64,000 nucleotides of DNA from Flavobacteriaceae bacterium. GTDB taxonomy: Bacteria; Bacteroidota; Bacteroidia; Flavobacteriales; Flavobacteriaceae. The DNA lies in NCBI GenBank assembly GCA_017857815.1, contig JAFMCL010000014.1, forward strand, positions 1-64,000. Direction: 5' to 3'. Below are positions 20,131 through 29,890 of the stretch, in pieces (position 1 is the stretch's first letter; each line of letters opens with the position of its first letter). The notes under the pieces were generated by a model. That model made no database searches and had not been told where the DNA came from. It saw only the letters and a program-made list of their open reading frames with translations. Made by a program: the position numbers and the translations under genes.

Positions 20131-23088
20131 ATGCAGAATAACGGACTCATTAAACTCTTCGCAATCCTCTTTGGATTGGTAAGTGTATATCAGCTTTCAT
20201 TTACTTTTATTGCCAATCAGAAAGAATCACAAGCCAAAGAATATGCTATTCAAAGCATATCTGAGGATACTCCTGATTTTATCCAATTAAGAGAAAAAAT
20301 AGAATCAACATACCTCGATTCAATAGGAAATATTCCGCTTTATGGTATAACTACCTACAATGATGCTAAAGGAAAAGAACTTAATAAAGGACTTGACCTT
20401 AAAGGAGGAATCAATGTGATTCTTCAAATTTCAGTTAGAGATATATTAAAGGGCTTAGCAGAAAACTCAAGAAATCCAATATTTAATAATGCCTTAAATG
20501 AGGCAGATGTTCTTCAGAAAAACAGTGATGCACCTTATGTTGATTCTTTTTTCGAAGCTTTCGAATCTGTTAGTGGTGGAATCAAGTTGGCTGCCCCCGA
20601 AATTTTTGCGAACCGTACGTTAAGCGATGAGATAAATTTTGAGATGAGCAATCAAGAGGTTAAGCCTATCATTGTCAGAAAAGTTGATGAATCAATTATT
20701 TCAGCATTTGAAGTACTCAGAAAACGTATTGATAAATTTGGAGTAACACAACCAAACATTCAGAGATTGGGAACTTCAGGAAGAATTCTTGTAGAGCTAC
20801 CAGGCGCTAAAGACGTTGAAAGGGTTAAAAATTTATTACAAAGTACTGCACAGTTAGAGTTTTGGGAAACTTTTAAGAATGATCAATTGATCAACTTTTT
20901 GGTACAAGCCAATGATTATCTAAAAACTCAAGCGGAATTAGTAAACCCATCTTTAGTAGAAGAAAATAATGAAAAATCAGCAATAGACGATCTTTTAGCA
21001 GATGTTGAGGCAAAAGATTCTACGGCTGTTTCAAAAGATCCTTTGTTCGAGTTGATCAGAGGTTATGGCACTCAAGGTGGCCCTGTTGTAGCACAGTTTG
21101 CCTCTAAAGACGCAGATCAAGTTATTGAATATTTGAACATTCCTGAAGTTAGAAAACTATTGCCTAGTGAATACAGATATGTTCATTTTGCATTTGGAAA
21201 GCCCCAACCAAACAGCGAGGTAGTTGATCTTTACGCTTTAAAATCTAATCGTGACGACATTGCTCCCCTAAGTGGAGGTGTTGTTGTTGATGCGCTCCAG
21301 ACTTATGATCCTTTAGGAAATGCTGCAGTTTCAATGCAGATGAACTCACAAGGTGCAAGAAAATGGGAAGCCATGACTGGAAAAGCGTTTCGCGAGGGAA
21401 GCAACATTGCCATTGTTTTGGATAACATTGTATATTCAGCTCCTGGTGTTTCCAGCGGTCCAATTGCAGGAGGTCGTTCAGAGATTACAGGAAACTTTAC
21501 ACTTAACGAGGCCATTGACCTTGCAAATGTTCTTAGAGCAGGTAAATTGCCCGCCGCAGCAGAAATAATTCAATCTGAAATTGTTGGTCCTTCATTAGGG
21601 AAAGAGGCCATAGAAAGTGGTATGTATTCTTTTATCATTGCATTGGCATTGGTATTGGTTTGGATGTTGTTTTATTACGGTTCTTCAGGAGTTTTTGCCG
21701 ACATTGCTTTGCTTTTAAATATTATCCTCATTTTTGGTGTATTGGCTGGATTAGGTGCGGTATTGACTTTGCCTGGTATCGCAGGGATCGTATTGACGAT
21801 TGGTATCTCGGTTGATGCCAATGTATTGATTTTTGAGCGCATACGTGAAGAGTTAAACAAAGGTAAGGGAGTCAGAAAAGCTGTTGCTGACGGTTTTAGC
21901 AATGCCTTGTCTTCTATTTTAGATGCTAACATTACTACTGGACTTACCGCATTGATTCTATTCATTTTCGGAACTGGTCCAATCAAAGGGTTTGCAACTA
22001 CTTTATTGATCGGTATTGCGACATCTCTGTTTACAGCAATATTCATCACGCGAATGTTCTTAGATGCTCAAAATGAAAAAGGAAAAAATATTTCATTTAG
22101 TACAAAACTTACGAAATCACTTTTCACCAATATAAACATCAATTTTCTTCAGAAAAGAAAAGTTGCCTATGTTATTTCGGGGATTTTTATAATTATTAGT
22201 TTGGTTTCTTTAAGTTTTCAAGGTCTTAATCAAGGAGTTGATTTTGTCGGAGGACGTTCTTATACGGTTCGTTTCGATCAAATAGTTAATCCTACTGAGA
22301 TTCAAACCAATCTTTCCACAGGTTTGGGAAGTGCACAAGTGAAGACTTTTGGAGAAGAAAATCAATTGAAAATCACAACAAAATATAAAGTTGATGTTGA
22401 AGGTTTAGAGGTAGATAACGAAATTCAAAATATTTTATTCACTTCTTTACAGTCTTATTTACCTGATGGACTCACTTACGATCAATTTGTAAATGGATCT
22501 GATAATAAGCAAGTAGGAATTATGTCTTCTATAAAAGTGGGACCGACAATTGCAGATGATATTAAGAAAAATTCTTTTTTAGCCGTTATCGGTTCTTTGA
22601 TCGTAGTGTTCTTATATATCTTACTGAGATTTAGAAAATGGCAATTCTCTCTAGGAGCAGTTACCGCTGTTTTCCATGATGTATTGATCGTATTGGGAAT
22701 ATTTTCTCTAACTTATAAATTCATGCCCTTTAGCATGGAAATTGATCAGGCATTTATCGCCGCTATTCTGACGGTGATTGGGTATTCCTTGAATGATACG
22801 GTGGTTGTATTTGACCGTATTCGAGAATTTGTAGGGGAGCATACCAAATGGGAATTTGACAAGACTGTTGATTCTGCTTTAAATAGTACTTTAAGTAGAA
22901 CCTTAAACACTTCTTTAACTACGCTAATCGTATTGCTTGCGATCTTTATCTTTGGAGGAGAATCAATCAGAGGGTTTATGTTTGCATTGATTGTTGGGGT
23001 GGTAGTCGGAACCTATTCTTCCGTATTCATCGCAACTCCTGTAATGTTCGATACACAAAAGAAAAAACCAATTGAGGCACCTAAATAA
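20131..23088 (+). CDS. secDF: SecD-SecF fused protein-export membrane protein
   Basis: SecDF uses the proton-motive force to pull translocating preproteins through SecYEG on the periplasmic side. The 985-aa protein joins SecD and SecF in one chain, as is normal in Bacteroidota. The SecD half has an N-terminal transmembrane helix, GLDLKGGINVILQ (the SecD LGLDLxGG motif), the periplasmic P1 region including LRKRIDKFGVTQPNIQR, and a six-helix RND block with SVDANVLIFERIREEL. The SecF half starts near residue 670 and has the GVDFVGGRSYTVRF motif, FHDVLIVLGIFSL, and GYSLNDTVVVFDRIRE. Two promoter candidates precede it and a hairpin terminator follows. Confidence 0.97.
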   Translation: MQNNGLIKLFAILFGLVSVYQLSFTFIANQKESQAKEYAIQSISEDTPDFIQLREKIESTYLDSIGNIPLYGITTYNDAKGKELNKGLDLKGGINVILQISVRDILKGLAENSRNPIFNNALNEADVLQKNSDAPYVDSFFEAFESVSGGIKLAAPEIFANRTLSDEINFEMSNQEVKPIIVRKVDESIISAFEVLRKRIDKFGVTQPNIQRLGTSGRILVELPGAKDVERVKNLLQSTAQLEFWETFKNDQLINFLVQANDYLKTQAELVNPSLVEENNEKSAIDDLLADVEAKDSTAVSKDPLFELIRGYGTQGGPVVAQFASKDADQVIEYLNIPEVRKLLPSEYRYVHFAFGKPQPNSEVVDLYALKSNRDDIAPLSGGVVVDALQTYDPLGNAAVSMQMNSQGARKWEAMTGKAFREGSNIAIVLDNIVYSAPGVSSGPIAGGRSEITGNFTLNEAIDLANVLRAGKLPAAAEIIQSEIVGPSLGKEAIESGMYSFIIALALVLVWMLFYYGSSGVFADIALLLNIILIFGVLAGLGAVLTLPGIAGIVLTIGISVDANVLIFERIREELNKGKGVRKAVADGFSNALSSILDANITTGLTALILFIFGTGPIKGFATTLLIGIATSLFTAIFITRMFLDAQNEKGKNISFSTKLTKSLFTNININFLQKRKVAYVISGIFIIISLVSLSFQGLNQGVDFVGGRSYTVRFDQIVNPTEIQTNLSTGLGSAQVKTFGEENQLKITTKYKVDVEGLEVDNEIQNILFTSLQSYLPDGLTYDQFVNGSDNKQVGIMSSIKVGPTIADDIKKNSFLAVIGSLIVVFLYILLRFRKWQFSLGAVTAVFHDVLIVLGIFSLTYKFMPFSMEIDQAFIAAILTVIGYSLNDTVVVFDRIREFVGEHTKWEFDKTVDSALNSTLSRTLNTSLTTLIVLLAIFIFGGESIRGFMFALIVGVVVGTYSSVFIATPVMFDTQKKKPIEAPK

Positions 23089-23114
23089 AGCTTAATAAAT
23101 AATAGTTATAAATT

Positions 23115-23144
23115 AAGTCGCACCCCTCAGGATGCGACTTTTTT
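23115..23144. terminator. Bidirectional terminator between secDF and the DinB gene
   Basis: AAGTCGCA (23115-23122) and TGCGACTT (23133-23140) form a perfect 8-bp stem. It is followed by TTTT on the plus strand and flanked by an A/T-rich stretch on the other side. The stop codon of the opposing gene overlaps its 3' edge. Confidence 0.8.
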
Positions 23145-23682
23145 ATTGGATATTGTTGATGTGCGCCAAATGATGGTAAGAATGCCATGCGTATAAGGCA
23201 ACCACGGTATAGAGTGGGTAATCTTTTCCTTTGCCAGGATGATAATAAGATTTCTCAAACTCCTCAGCTTTCATTTGGCCGATCAATGTTGTCCATCGAT
23301 GGTGTATGCCTTTTAAAATAGCAATACTTGATTTGACATCGGTTTGAGTAGCATCAGGAAGTTCAGCCCATTCGGATTCTGTATAATCTTTTATGGAGGG
23401 AGTATCTTCAAGTAACGCGTGTTTAAATCGAACGTAACAATGAATGTGACTGTCTGCAAGGTGATGAATCACTTGAGCAATGTTCCACCCTCCAGGGCGG
23501 TAAGTGTGCTTAAAATCGTCCTCTGAAAAGCTTTGAATTGACTTTTCCAAGATTTTAGGGAAATCACGTAGTTTTTTGGTGTAAGTATCTAATGTTTCTT
23601 TGTCAAATTTCTCTAAACGTTCGAATCTCCCAATCGGATATTTTAATTTTTCCAGTAGGTCAGGACTCATTTTATTTTTCAT
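23143..23682 (-). CDS. DinB-superfamily protein, YfiT/BstA-like putative bacillithiol transferase
   Basis: This 179-aa four-helix-bundle protein of the DinB/YfiT group resembles BstA, a metal-dependent S-transferase that conjugates bacillithiol to electrophiles. It shows the three-histidine metal signature in order: IAQVIHHLADSHIH (about 68-81), HHRWTTLIGQM and a C-terminal AWHSYHHLAHI. RPGGWNIAQV is the usual DinB substrate-pocket segment. The bacillithiol deacetylase bshB1 occurs elsewhere in this window (46378), which supports a bacillithiol-using cell, but the substrate is inferred. lgt lies 19 bases upstream on the same strand. Confidence 0.8.
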   Translation of the reverse strand: MKNKMSPDLLEKLKYPIGRFERLEKFDKETLDTYTKKLRDFPKILEKSIQSFSEDDFKHTYRPGGWNIAQVIHHLADSHIHCYVRFKHALLEDTPSIKDYTESEWAELPDATQTDVKSSIAILKGIHHRWTTLIGQMKAEEFEKSYYHPGKGKDYPLYTVVALYAWHSYHHLAHINNIQ

Positions 23683-23701
23683 AGCATCGGGGTATATTGG
23701 T

Positions 23702-24556
23702 TTATGATATTTTACTTTTTTTAGAATAAAACATAATAAAAATTCCTACTAAAATGAATGGAATACTTAACCATTGTCCGGTGGTGAACATTGGCAAAAT
23801 TTCTTCAAACCCTCCCTGACTTTCCTTGACGTATTCTACTACAAAACGAATGGTGAAAAGACTTGTAAAGAAAAATCCTAAGAGGAATCCCTTTCTTTCC
23901 CCAAAACCATTGTCATAGAACTTTTTTATCGCAAAGAAAAGAATGATATAACCAAAGGCTTCATAGAGCTGTGCTGGGTGCCTTGGAAGTACTTCTCCTC
24001 TGTTTTGAAAAACCACTCCTAAATTTGTATTTGTATATTTCCCAACAATTTCGGAATTAAAAAAGTTTCCAATCCTAACAAAAGCAGCACCGATACTTAT
24101 TGGAATGACCAATCGATCTAAAATCCAAATCAGTGGTTTGAACTTGTATTTTCGTTGGTATAGATACAAGCCAATAAGGACACCAATCGTGGCGCCATGA
24201 CTTGCCAACCCCCTAAAACCAATAAATTCGTAACCAGGGATAAAACCAAAAAATAATTCTTTAGAAGGATTCTCTCTAATGGGAAGTAATATTTCTACCC
24301 AATGGTTTTGATAATAATCCCAACTGTAAAAAAACACGTCTCCAAGTCTGGCGCCTAGTAGTGTAGAAATCACCATGTAAATAAAGATGGGTTCGAGATA
24401 CTTTAGATCTACTTTTTCTTTGATGAAAATTTTCTTATAAATGCGAAGCCCCAATACAAAAGCGACAATAAACATTAAACTGTAGATGTGAATGCCAAAG
24501 CTTCCAATCTCGAAGAGTGTTGAGCTGGGAGCCCAATTAAATTTCAATAATATCAT
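23702..24556 (-). CDS. lgt: Prolipoprotein diacylglyceryl transferase
   Basis: Lgt transfers diacylglyceryl from phosphatidylglycerol to the lipobox cysteine of prolipoproteins in the inner membrane. The 284-aa protein has about seven hydrophobic segments. Family blocks seen are YSLMFIVAFVLGLRIYKK, GARLGDVFFY, GLASHGATIGVLIG with the essential His, and the signature AFVRIGNFFNSEIVGKYT. RHPAQLYEAFGY closes the active region. It lies in a minus-strand run with yidD, cysS and folE. Numerous lipoproteins in this window depend on it. Confidence 0.96.
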   Translation of the reverse strand: MILLKFNWAPSSTLFEIGSFGIHIYSLMFIVAFVLGLRIYKKIFIKEKVDLKYLEPIFIYMVISTLLGARLGDVFFYSWDYYQNHWVEILLPIRENPSKELFFGFIPGYEFIGFRGLASHGATIGVLIGLYLYQRKYKFKPLIWILDRLVIPISIGAAFVRIGNFFNSEIVGKYTNTNLGVVFQNRGEVLPRHPAQLYEAFGYIILFFAIKKFYDNGFGERKGFLLGFFFTSLFTIRFVVEYVKESQGGFEEILPMFTTGQWLSIPFILVGIFIMFYSKKSKIS

Positions 24557-24623
24557 TTTTAGTTTTTAATCTATTTGTTGGTTAAAAGTAATGTAAATCT
24601 TTGATTTTAATATTTAATCTTCA

Positions 24624-24848
24624 TTATGGAACAGGATCGTGACCTTTTCCTCCCCATGGGTGGCACATAGAGAGCCTTTTCAAAGTAAGAAAACTACCCT
24701 TAAAAAGACCATATCTTTTATAAGCTTCTAATGCATATTGAGAGCAGGTAGGGGTGAACCGACAACTGGGAGGAAATAATGGGGAGATGAGAATTTGATA
24801 GGTTTTAATCAATATTATAAAAGGAAAAATTAAAATTTTTCTCATCAT
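24624..24848 (-). CDS. yidD: Membrane protein insertion efficiency factor YidD
   Basis: YidD is a small membrane-associated protein that assists YidC-dependent insertion. About 75 residues: an N-terminal hydrophobic stretch ([19 protein letters not shown]) and the conserved [22 protein letters not shown], with three cysteines and a later [17 protein letters not shown] take the start at one of two adjacent ATG codons (24846-24848 or 24843-24845). A TTG 7 codons upstream would overlap cysS by 8 bases and is less likely. It sits directly after cysS in the same operon. Confidence 0.92.
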   Translation of the reverse strand: MMRKILIFPFIILIKTYQILISPLFPPSCRFTPTCSQYALEAYKRYGLFKGSFLTLKRLSMCHPWGGKGHDPVP

Positions 24849-24861
24849 ACAAAAAAAATAA

Positions 24862-26340
24862 TCAATCAATTGAAAATGTAGTTCCCTCTTTACCGTCCTT
24901 CAATTGAATACCGGATTCCATAAGCTGGTCTCTGATTTGATCTGAAGTTTCAAAGTCCTTATTCTCTCTCGCTTTATTCCTGAGTTCAATTAGCAAATCA
25001 ACAGCACCAGTAAGTTTAAGTGTTGTGTCGGAGCTTGTTTTTTGTTCTGTTGCAATTCCCAAAACCTCATGAATAAATTCAGGCATCATCTTGCTTAAAG
25101 TCTCCCATTGAGAAACGCCAATCGGATGGTTTTTATGAATAACAAGATTTATGAATTTTGCAGCATCAAATAGCTGAGCGATTAATAGCGGACTATTAAA
25201 ATCATCATCCATTGCTGCATAACATTTTTTGAGCCACTCTTTTGTGTCAAATGCTCCGTCCTCATTTACTGGTTTAAGCTCAGGTAACTTATTTACGGCC
25301 TCCATCAAACGATAATAACCCTTTTCTGAAGCATTTAAAGCATCTTCGCTGATGTCTAAAATGCTAGTATAGTGGGCTTGAAGCATGAAAAACCGAAACA
25401 CCTCAGGAGAATAAGGTTTCTTAAACATCTTGTTCTTACCCGTAAACAGATCCATTGGAAGAATATTATTTCCAGTAGATTTAGCCATTTTTTTCCCATT
25501 CAAAGTCAGCATATTGGCATGCAGCCAGTATTTTACTGGGGATTTTTTATTAATTGCTTCCGCTTGGGCAATTTCACATTCATGATGAGGGAATTTTAGG
25601 TCCATTCCTCCGCCATGTATATCAAAAGAAGCCCCAAGGTATTTGGTACTCATTGCCGTACACTCGAGGTGCCAACCGGGGAAGCCATCACTCCAAGGAG
25701 AAGGCCATCGCATGATGTGCTGAGGTTCGGCTTTTTTCCAAAGTGCAAAGTCTTGCGGATTTTTTTTATCGGTTTGCCCGTCAAGTGTTCGGGTGTTGTG
25801 AATGAGGTCCTCTATTTTTCTTCCACTTAGTTTTCCGTAACGATGAGATTCATTGAATTTTAAAACATCAAAATAGACAGATCCATTAACTTCATAGGCA
25901 AAACCCTCATTAAGAATGTCTTTTACCAATTCGATTTGTTCAATGATGTGACCTGTTGCTGTTGGCTCTATTCCGGGGGGGAGGTTATTGAATTTCTCTA
26001 AAATTCGGTGAAAGTCTACAGTGTAAAACTGAACAACTTCCATGGGTTCTATTTTTTCAAGCCTTGCTTTTTTAGAAATTCGATCTTCTCCAACATCCTC
26101 ATCATTTTCTAAATGACCTGCATCCGTAATGTTTCTAACGTAACGAACTTTATATCCTAGGTGCTTTAAATATCTATAAATTAAATCAAAGGAAATAAAA
26201 GTCCTGCAGTTTCCCAAATGAACATTGCTATAGACCGTTGGTCCACAAACATACATCCCAACATGACCTTCAACCAGTGGCACAAAAGGTTCTTTTTTAC
26301 CACTCAAGGAATTGAAAACGACTAGCGAGTTATCAATCAA
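24862..26340 (-). CDS. cysS: Cysteinyl-tRNA synthetase
   Basis: CysRS charges tRNA-Cys; a monomeric class I synthetase. The 492-aa protein has the HIGH-type motif in [13 protein letters not shown], the zinc-site Cys of [19 protein letters not shown] and HHECEIAQ, and the KMSKS-type loop KKMAKSTGN. The start codon is TTG: it overlaps the folE stop as TTGA, and no ATG is available before the conserved block, so translation is probably coupled to folE. A C-terminal DALR-like helical domain ends in [12 protein letters not shown]. Confidence 0.95.
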   Translation of the reverse strand: MIDNSLVVFNSLSGKKEPFVPLVEGHVGMYVCGPTVYSNVHLGNCRTFISFDLIYRYLKHLGYKVRYVRNITDAGHLENDEDVGEDRISKKARLEKIEPMEVVQFYTVDFHRILEKFNNLPPGIEPTATGHIIEQIELVKDILNEGFAYEVNGSVYFDVLKFNESHRYGKLSGRKIEDLIHNTRTLDGQTDKKNPQDFALWKKAEPQHIMRWPSPWSDGFPGWHLECTAMSTKYLGASFDIHGGGMDLKFPHHECEIAQAEAINKKSPVKYWLHANMLTLNGKKMAKSTGNNILPMDLFTGKNKMFKKPYSPEVFRFFMLQAHYTSILDISEDALNASEKGYYRLMEAVNKLPELKPVNEDGAFDTKEWLKKCYAAMDDDFNSPLLIAQLFDAAKFINLVIHKNHPIGVSQWETLSKMMPEFIHEVLGIATEQKTSSDTTLKLTGAVDLLIELRNKARENKDFETSDQIRDQLMESGIQLKDGKEGTTFSID

Positions 26341-27017
26341 AATTCAGTATCTAATTTTATGTAATCTAAAAACTCTCTTTTAACATCTTTTCCTTTAAAC
26401 TTCCCGCTAAATTCAGAAGTTACCGTGCTGCTACTAATATCGCTTATCCCTCTTGAATTAACACACAAATGTTTGGCATCAATCACACAAGCAACATCTT
26501 CAGTTTTTAACACCTTCTTGAGTTCATTAACAACCTGAAGAGTTAGTCTTTCTTGAACTTGAGGTCGTTTGGCGTAATAATCTACAATCCGATTCATCTT
26601 AGACAGACCCACGACTGTTCCACTTGAGATATAAGCAATGTGCGCTTTTCCAACGATTGGCAATAAATGATGTTCGCAAGTAGAGTAGAGGGTGATGTTT
26701 TTCTCAACCAACATTTCACCGTATTTATACTTGTTTTCAAAAGTTGATGATTTTGGTCTGTTCTTAGGATCCAAACCACTAAAGATCTCATTGACAAACA
26801 TCTTGGCGACCCTACGAGGAGTTCCGCTCATACTGTCATCTGTTAGATCCATTCCTAAGATTTCAAGAACCTCCTGAATTTTTTCTTCAATTAGTAATGT
26901 TTTTTCAACATTACTAAGAACGAAAGCGTCTTTTCTAAGAGGAGTTTCAGCAGAGGTCCCATGGTGGTTGTCCGCCAAATCATCCTGATTATCAATTAAC
27001 ATATTTTCTGTCTTCAT
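26337..27017 (-). CDS. folE: GTP cyclohydrolase I
   Basis: FolE converts GTP to 7,8-dihydroneopterin triphosphate, the first step of tetrahydrofolate and pterin synthesis. The product from [10 protein letters not shown] is 226 aa; an in-frame start 6 codons upstream is possible. Conserved elements are [39 protein letters not shown] with Zn ligands Cys and His, [20 protein letters not shown], and a later [15 protein letters not shown] containing the third zinc Cys. It heads the folE-cysS-yidD run. Upstream a minus-strand TATATTTG box (27035-27042) may serve as its -7 element. Confidence 0.96.
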   Translation of the reverse strand: MKTENMLIDNQDDLADNHHGTSAETPLRKDAFVLSNVEKTLLIEEKIQEVLEILGMDLTDDSMSGTPRRVAKMFVNEIFSGLDPKNRPKSSTFENKYKYGEMLVEKNITLYSTCEHHLLPIVGKAHIAYISSGTVVGLSKMNRIVDYYAKRPQVQERLTLQVVNELKKVLKTEDVACVIDAKHLCVNSRGISDISSSTVTSEFSGKFKGKDVKREFLDYIKLDTEF

Positions 27018-27107
27018 AGTGCATTTAAGTGGCACAAATATAGTTATTTATGAATTAATCAAATAAGGTAAATGGACTCTTTTGCGATTCTTAGTTAAGA
27101 ATTTCTA

Positions 27108-28616
27108 TTAAAGTTTTAAGGAATAGGTAACAACTATTTGAACCTGTTCTTTACTAAGATCAATAGGATCGTCAAGTCCTTTTTGATAAATGAGCTCTGT
27201 CCTTTCTGATTTTTGTTTAAGAATGGTGGCGCTTAGGTTGCTTCCGCCAAAATCATACCCAATACCCAAGGAGTATCCTTTGCTGAAATCAGGTGTTGTT
27301 CTGTTGAGGTTCTGATAAGAGAAATATCCGCCTCTTAAACTTAATTCTTCTACGCGATATTCTCCTCCAATACGATAAGTTGCTGCCTTTTTTAGGGTGG
27401 ATTTAATTTCGTTGTTCAGATTAATATAATCATCATTTCCTTGCTTGGTGTCAAACTCAATGTTTTGAAAGTTAACCAGATTGTATTCAAAACTGATTAA
27501 TCCTTTGCTACCAAATATGTAAGCCAAACCTGTAGAAAGCTTTGAGGGGGTTTTGATGTTATATTCATAGATATTAATGATTTGAGGATTGATCACGTCA
27601 CTACGGTCTTCTCTATTAGTACTAACATATTGAACAAGTTCTTCCTGAATACTATACCAAGTAGGACTTTGATAGCTCAATCCTAGGCGAATGTTTGGAG
27701 AAGGTTTGTAGATTGCTCCTAGTTGAATAGAAAATCCATCGGCTAGGGTTGAGAGCTCGTTTTCAAATTCAGTTTCAATGAAGTCTGATCCATTTCCATA
27801 ATCGTTTTCACGCAAGTAATCAGTTCTTTTAAATTCGCTGTTATAACTGTTTATATTCATTCCTAAATACAAATTTTCCTCGTATTGCGTACTGATGGTA
27901 AAACTGTGTTTTTTATTCGCACCCGACTCAGTTACAAAAAAATTGTGATTTAAACTATTTTTTTGAGGATTACTAGCTGAATTATAGTCTGTGTTGTTAG
28001 AGTCATTACTCGATGGGTTTATGATGAAGGATTGATAGCCCAAAAATGCTTGTTGGGCATCGAAACCGAAGTTGTCTCCGAGGTATTGATAGACATAAGG
28101 AACTCTTTCACCATCTGCTAAGTCAATATTAACAAACTGAACTCCTTGTGCATAGGATAAAAAATAATCATCTAACCCTCTACTTGGATTGACCCCATAA
28201 GCATTAAATTTAGAATCAAAACGTTGGTCTCCATTAAAATTATAAGCAAAACTCAATTTTGAAAAATCACTACTTCCATTGGTCATGACAAAAACAATTC
28301 CAAATTGGTCGATGTTGGTTGCTCCTGAATTGATATTTCTAAAATTATTAAAATAACCAGCATCAATTTGGTTTTTAGTATAATTTAAAGAAACGCCCAA
28401 TTCTGAGTGTAAAAAGACAGCAGCAGCAGCAGGATTCTCACTTACGGCAGACATGTCGCCTCCGAGGGCATTAAAAGCCCCTCCAAGGGCCATAAACCTT
28501 GCTGTTCCTTTTAACTGGGGACGAGCATATCGCAATGCGTCTTCAATATACTGTCCTAAAGTCAGGTTTGTATATAGGAATAGCGTTAAAACAATTAATA
28601 TGTTTTTAGTTTTCAT
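27108..28616 (-). CDS. FadL/OmpP1/TodX-family outer-membrane protein
   Basis: This 502-aa barrel belongs to the FadL-like family, hydrophobic-solute channels of the outer membrane; Bacteroidota have many of unknown cargo. The signal peptide ends LTLGQYIED. The mature N-terminus reads ALRYARPQLKGTARFMALGGAFNALGGDMSAVSENPAAAAVF, whose GTARFMALGGA/NPA pattern is the family hallmark (the plug-forming N-terminus). Further blocks are IRLGLSYQSPTWY, LSTGLAYIFGSKGLISFEY, and the final strand QIVVTYSLKL. It lies 20 bases downstream of a lipoprotein gene and is probably co-transcribed. Confidence 0.9.
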   Translation of the reverse strand: MKTKNILIVLTLFLYTNLTLGQYIEDALRYARPQLKGTARFMALGGAFNALGGDMSAVSENPAAAAVFLHSELGVSLNYTKNQIDAGYFNNFRNINSGATNIDQFGIVFVMTNGSSDFSKLSFAYNFNGDQRFDSKFNAYGVNPSRGLDDYFLSYAQGVQFVNIDLADGERVPYVYQYLGDNFGFDAQQAFLGYQSFIINPSSNDSNNTDYNSASNPQKNSLNHNFFVTESGANKKHSFTISTQYEENLYLGMNINSYNSEFKRTDYLRENDYGNGSDFIETEFENELSTLADGFSIQLGAIYKPSPNIRLGLSYQSPTWYSIQEELVQYVSTNREDRSDVINPQIINIYEYNIKTPSKLSTGLAYIFGSKGLISFEYNLVNFQNIEFDTKQGNDDYINLNNEIKSTLKKAATYRIGGEYRVEELSLRGGYFSYQNLNRTTPDFSKGYSLGIGYDFGGSNLSATILKQKSERTELIYQKGLDDPIDLSKEQVQIVVTYSLKL

Positions 28617-28636
28617 GTTTTGAAATTTGAGATTAA

Positions 28637-29791
28637 TTAACGACCTCTTGAGCTTCTTCCACTACTTCTGCTACTTCCCCAACCACTTGAACTACTGCTG
28701 CTGCTTCTCCCAGAACTGTAGGAGGGGGAAGAAGAACTCCTTCGAGAATTGTAATTGGTCGATTTATAGTTACTAGTATTGGCGCTACTTCTGCCAGCGT
28801 TGTAGTTTTGATTATTACTTGAATTTGACTTTTTACTTGTTGTCGCTGGTCTACTGGCCGCAGACCCTACTCTTCCTTCGGAGGGTGTGTAAATCACTCT
28901 TTTTGAAGTGATTGGAGCAGATCGAACGGTATTTGGTTGGCGATTATTAGCCGCTTGGGAAGTAACATTAGAAGTTCTTACACGATTTAGAGAAGACCTC
29001 CCCGAATTATAATGAACTATTTTGTTAGCGTCAGAAACTCTTGTACTGACACCTGACGCTTGGCTGCCGGTTGTTGCACGATTAGTTGATCGATTCGCCC
29101 TAACAACAGTTTGAGAAGATCTTCCACCTCTGGAGGTTTTGGATCGAGAATACCTTCGATAGTCTCTATTCAAACCATACCTTGAGTAAGGTCGGTTAAG
29201 AGCATAATTTCTGTATCGATTAAACCTGTGATAAGGAGCATAATAATTATAACCATATCCAAAGTTTCTGAAGGGAGAGTAGAAACCAATGCCCCAACGA
29301 GGACCGCGGTAATAACCCCTATAAAAATCATAAGGTCGATAGGGACTCCAATAAGGATCGTTGAACCCTCCAAAATAGAATCCACCAAAACCTAAACTAG
29401 TTCCGTAAAAACTATTCCACGGATTGTTATTTACTAAATAAACTTCTGTTCTATTCGTGCTTGCACCCCATGGTGCTTGAGAGTTTACTTGAACATTACC
29501 ACTATCGGTTTGACTGGAATAGTTTTCAGTATCTGTGTAAGCATAATCTTGCCCATCATTTATAGAAGAATAATCATCTGCTACATTACTAAAATAGTTC
29601 TGATATTTATCACCATTTTTAGAATTTTGAGCTTCTGTAAGCAATTCAGGTCTTTCAACCGATGAACTGCCATAAATCCCATCAGCGGCATAGTAAGAAG
29701 ACCCTTGATAACTTCCACAGGATAGAAATGTCATTACAAGAGAAAAAGCAATTAATTTATTGAACGGATCTAAATTTTTTATTGTTCTCAT
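28637..29791 (-). CDS. Low-complexity lipoprotein rich in Tyr, Phe, Arg, Gly and Ser
   Basis: Function not recognised. The 384-aa product has a lipobox TFLSC (Cys25). Residues about 124-214 are packed with Tyr, Phe, Gly and Arg (for example GFGGFYFGGFNDPYW and YRGYYRGPRWGIGFYSPF). Residues 215-300 are Arg/Ser/Asn-rich with RGGR, and the tail (350-384) is nearly all Ser, Gly and Arg with repeated SSGRSS units. Composition resembles disordered sticker-and-spacer regions rather than a folded enzyme. It precedes the FadL-like gene by 20 bases on the same strand and diverges from proS. Envelope location is inferred from the lipobox. Confidence 0.75.
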   Translation of the reverse strand: MRTIKNLDPFNKLIAFSLVMTFLSCGSYQGSSYYAADGIYGSSSVERPELLTEAQNSKNGDKYQNYFSNVADDYSSINDGQDYAYTDTENYSSQTDSGNVQVNSQAPWGASTNRTEVYLVNNNPWNSFYGTSLGFGGFYFGGFNDPYWSPYRPYDFYRGYYRGPRWGIGFYSPFRNFGYGYNYYAPYHRFNRYRNYALNRPYSRYGLNRDYRRYSRSKTSRGGRSSQTVVRANRSTNRATTGSQASGVSTRVSDANKIVHYNSGRSSLNRVRTSNVTSQAANNRQPNTVRSAPITSKRVIYTPSEGRVGSAASRPATTSKKSNSSNNQNYNAGRSSANTSNYKSTNYNSRRSSSSPSYSSGRSSSSSSSGWGSSRSSGRSSRGR

Positions 29792-29829
29792 AGTTGACAG
29801 TTTTTTTTAATGAATGACAGAAAAAATAG

Positions 29830-29837
29830 TAGTTTTG
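29830..29837 (+). promoter_or_regulatory. Possible -7 promoter element of proS
   Basis: TAGTTTTG matches TAnnTTTG, about 53 bases before the proS start codon, in the divergent gap with the lipoprotein gene. No well-placed -33 element is visible. Confidence 0.4.
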
Positions 29838-29890
29838 TGCATCATTAGGTTAATTACCAATATAAAAACAAAATCTGTGCCAAACTTCTT

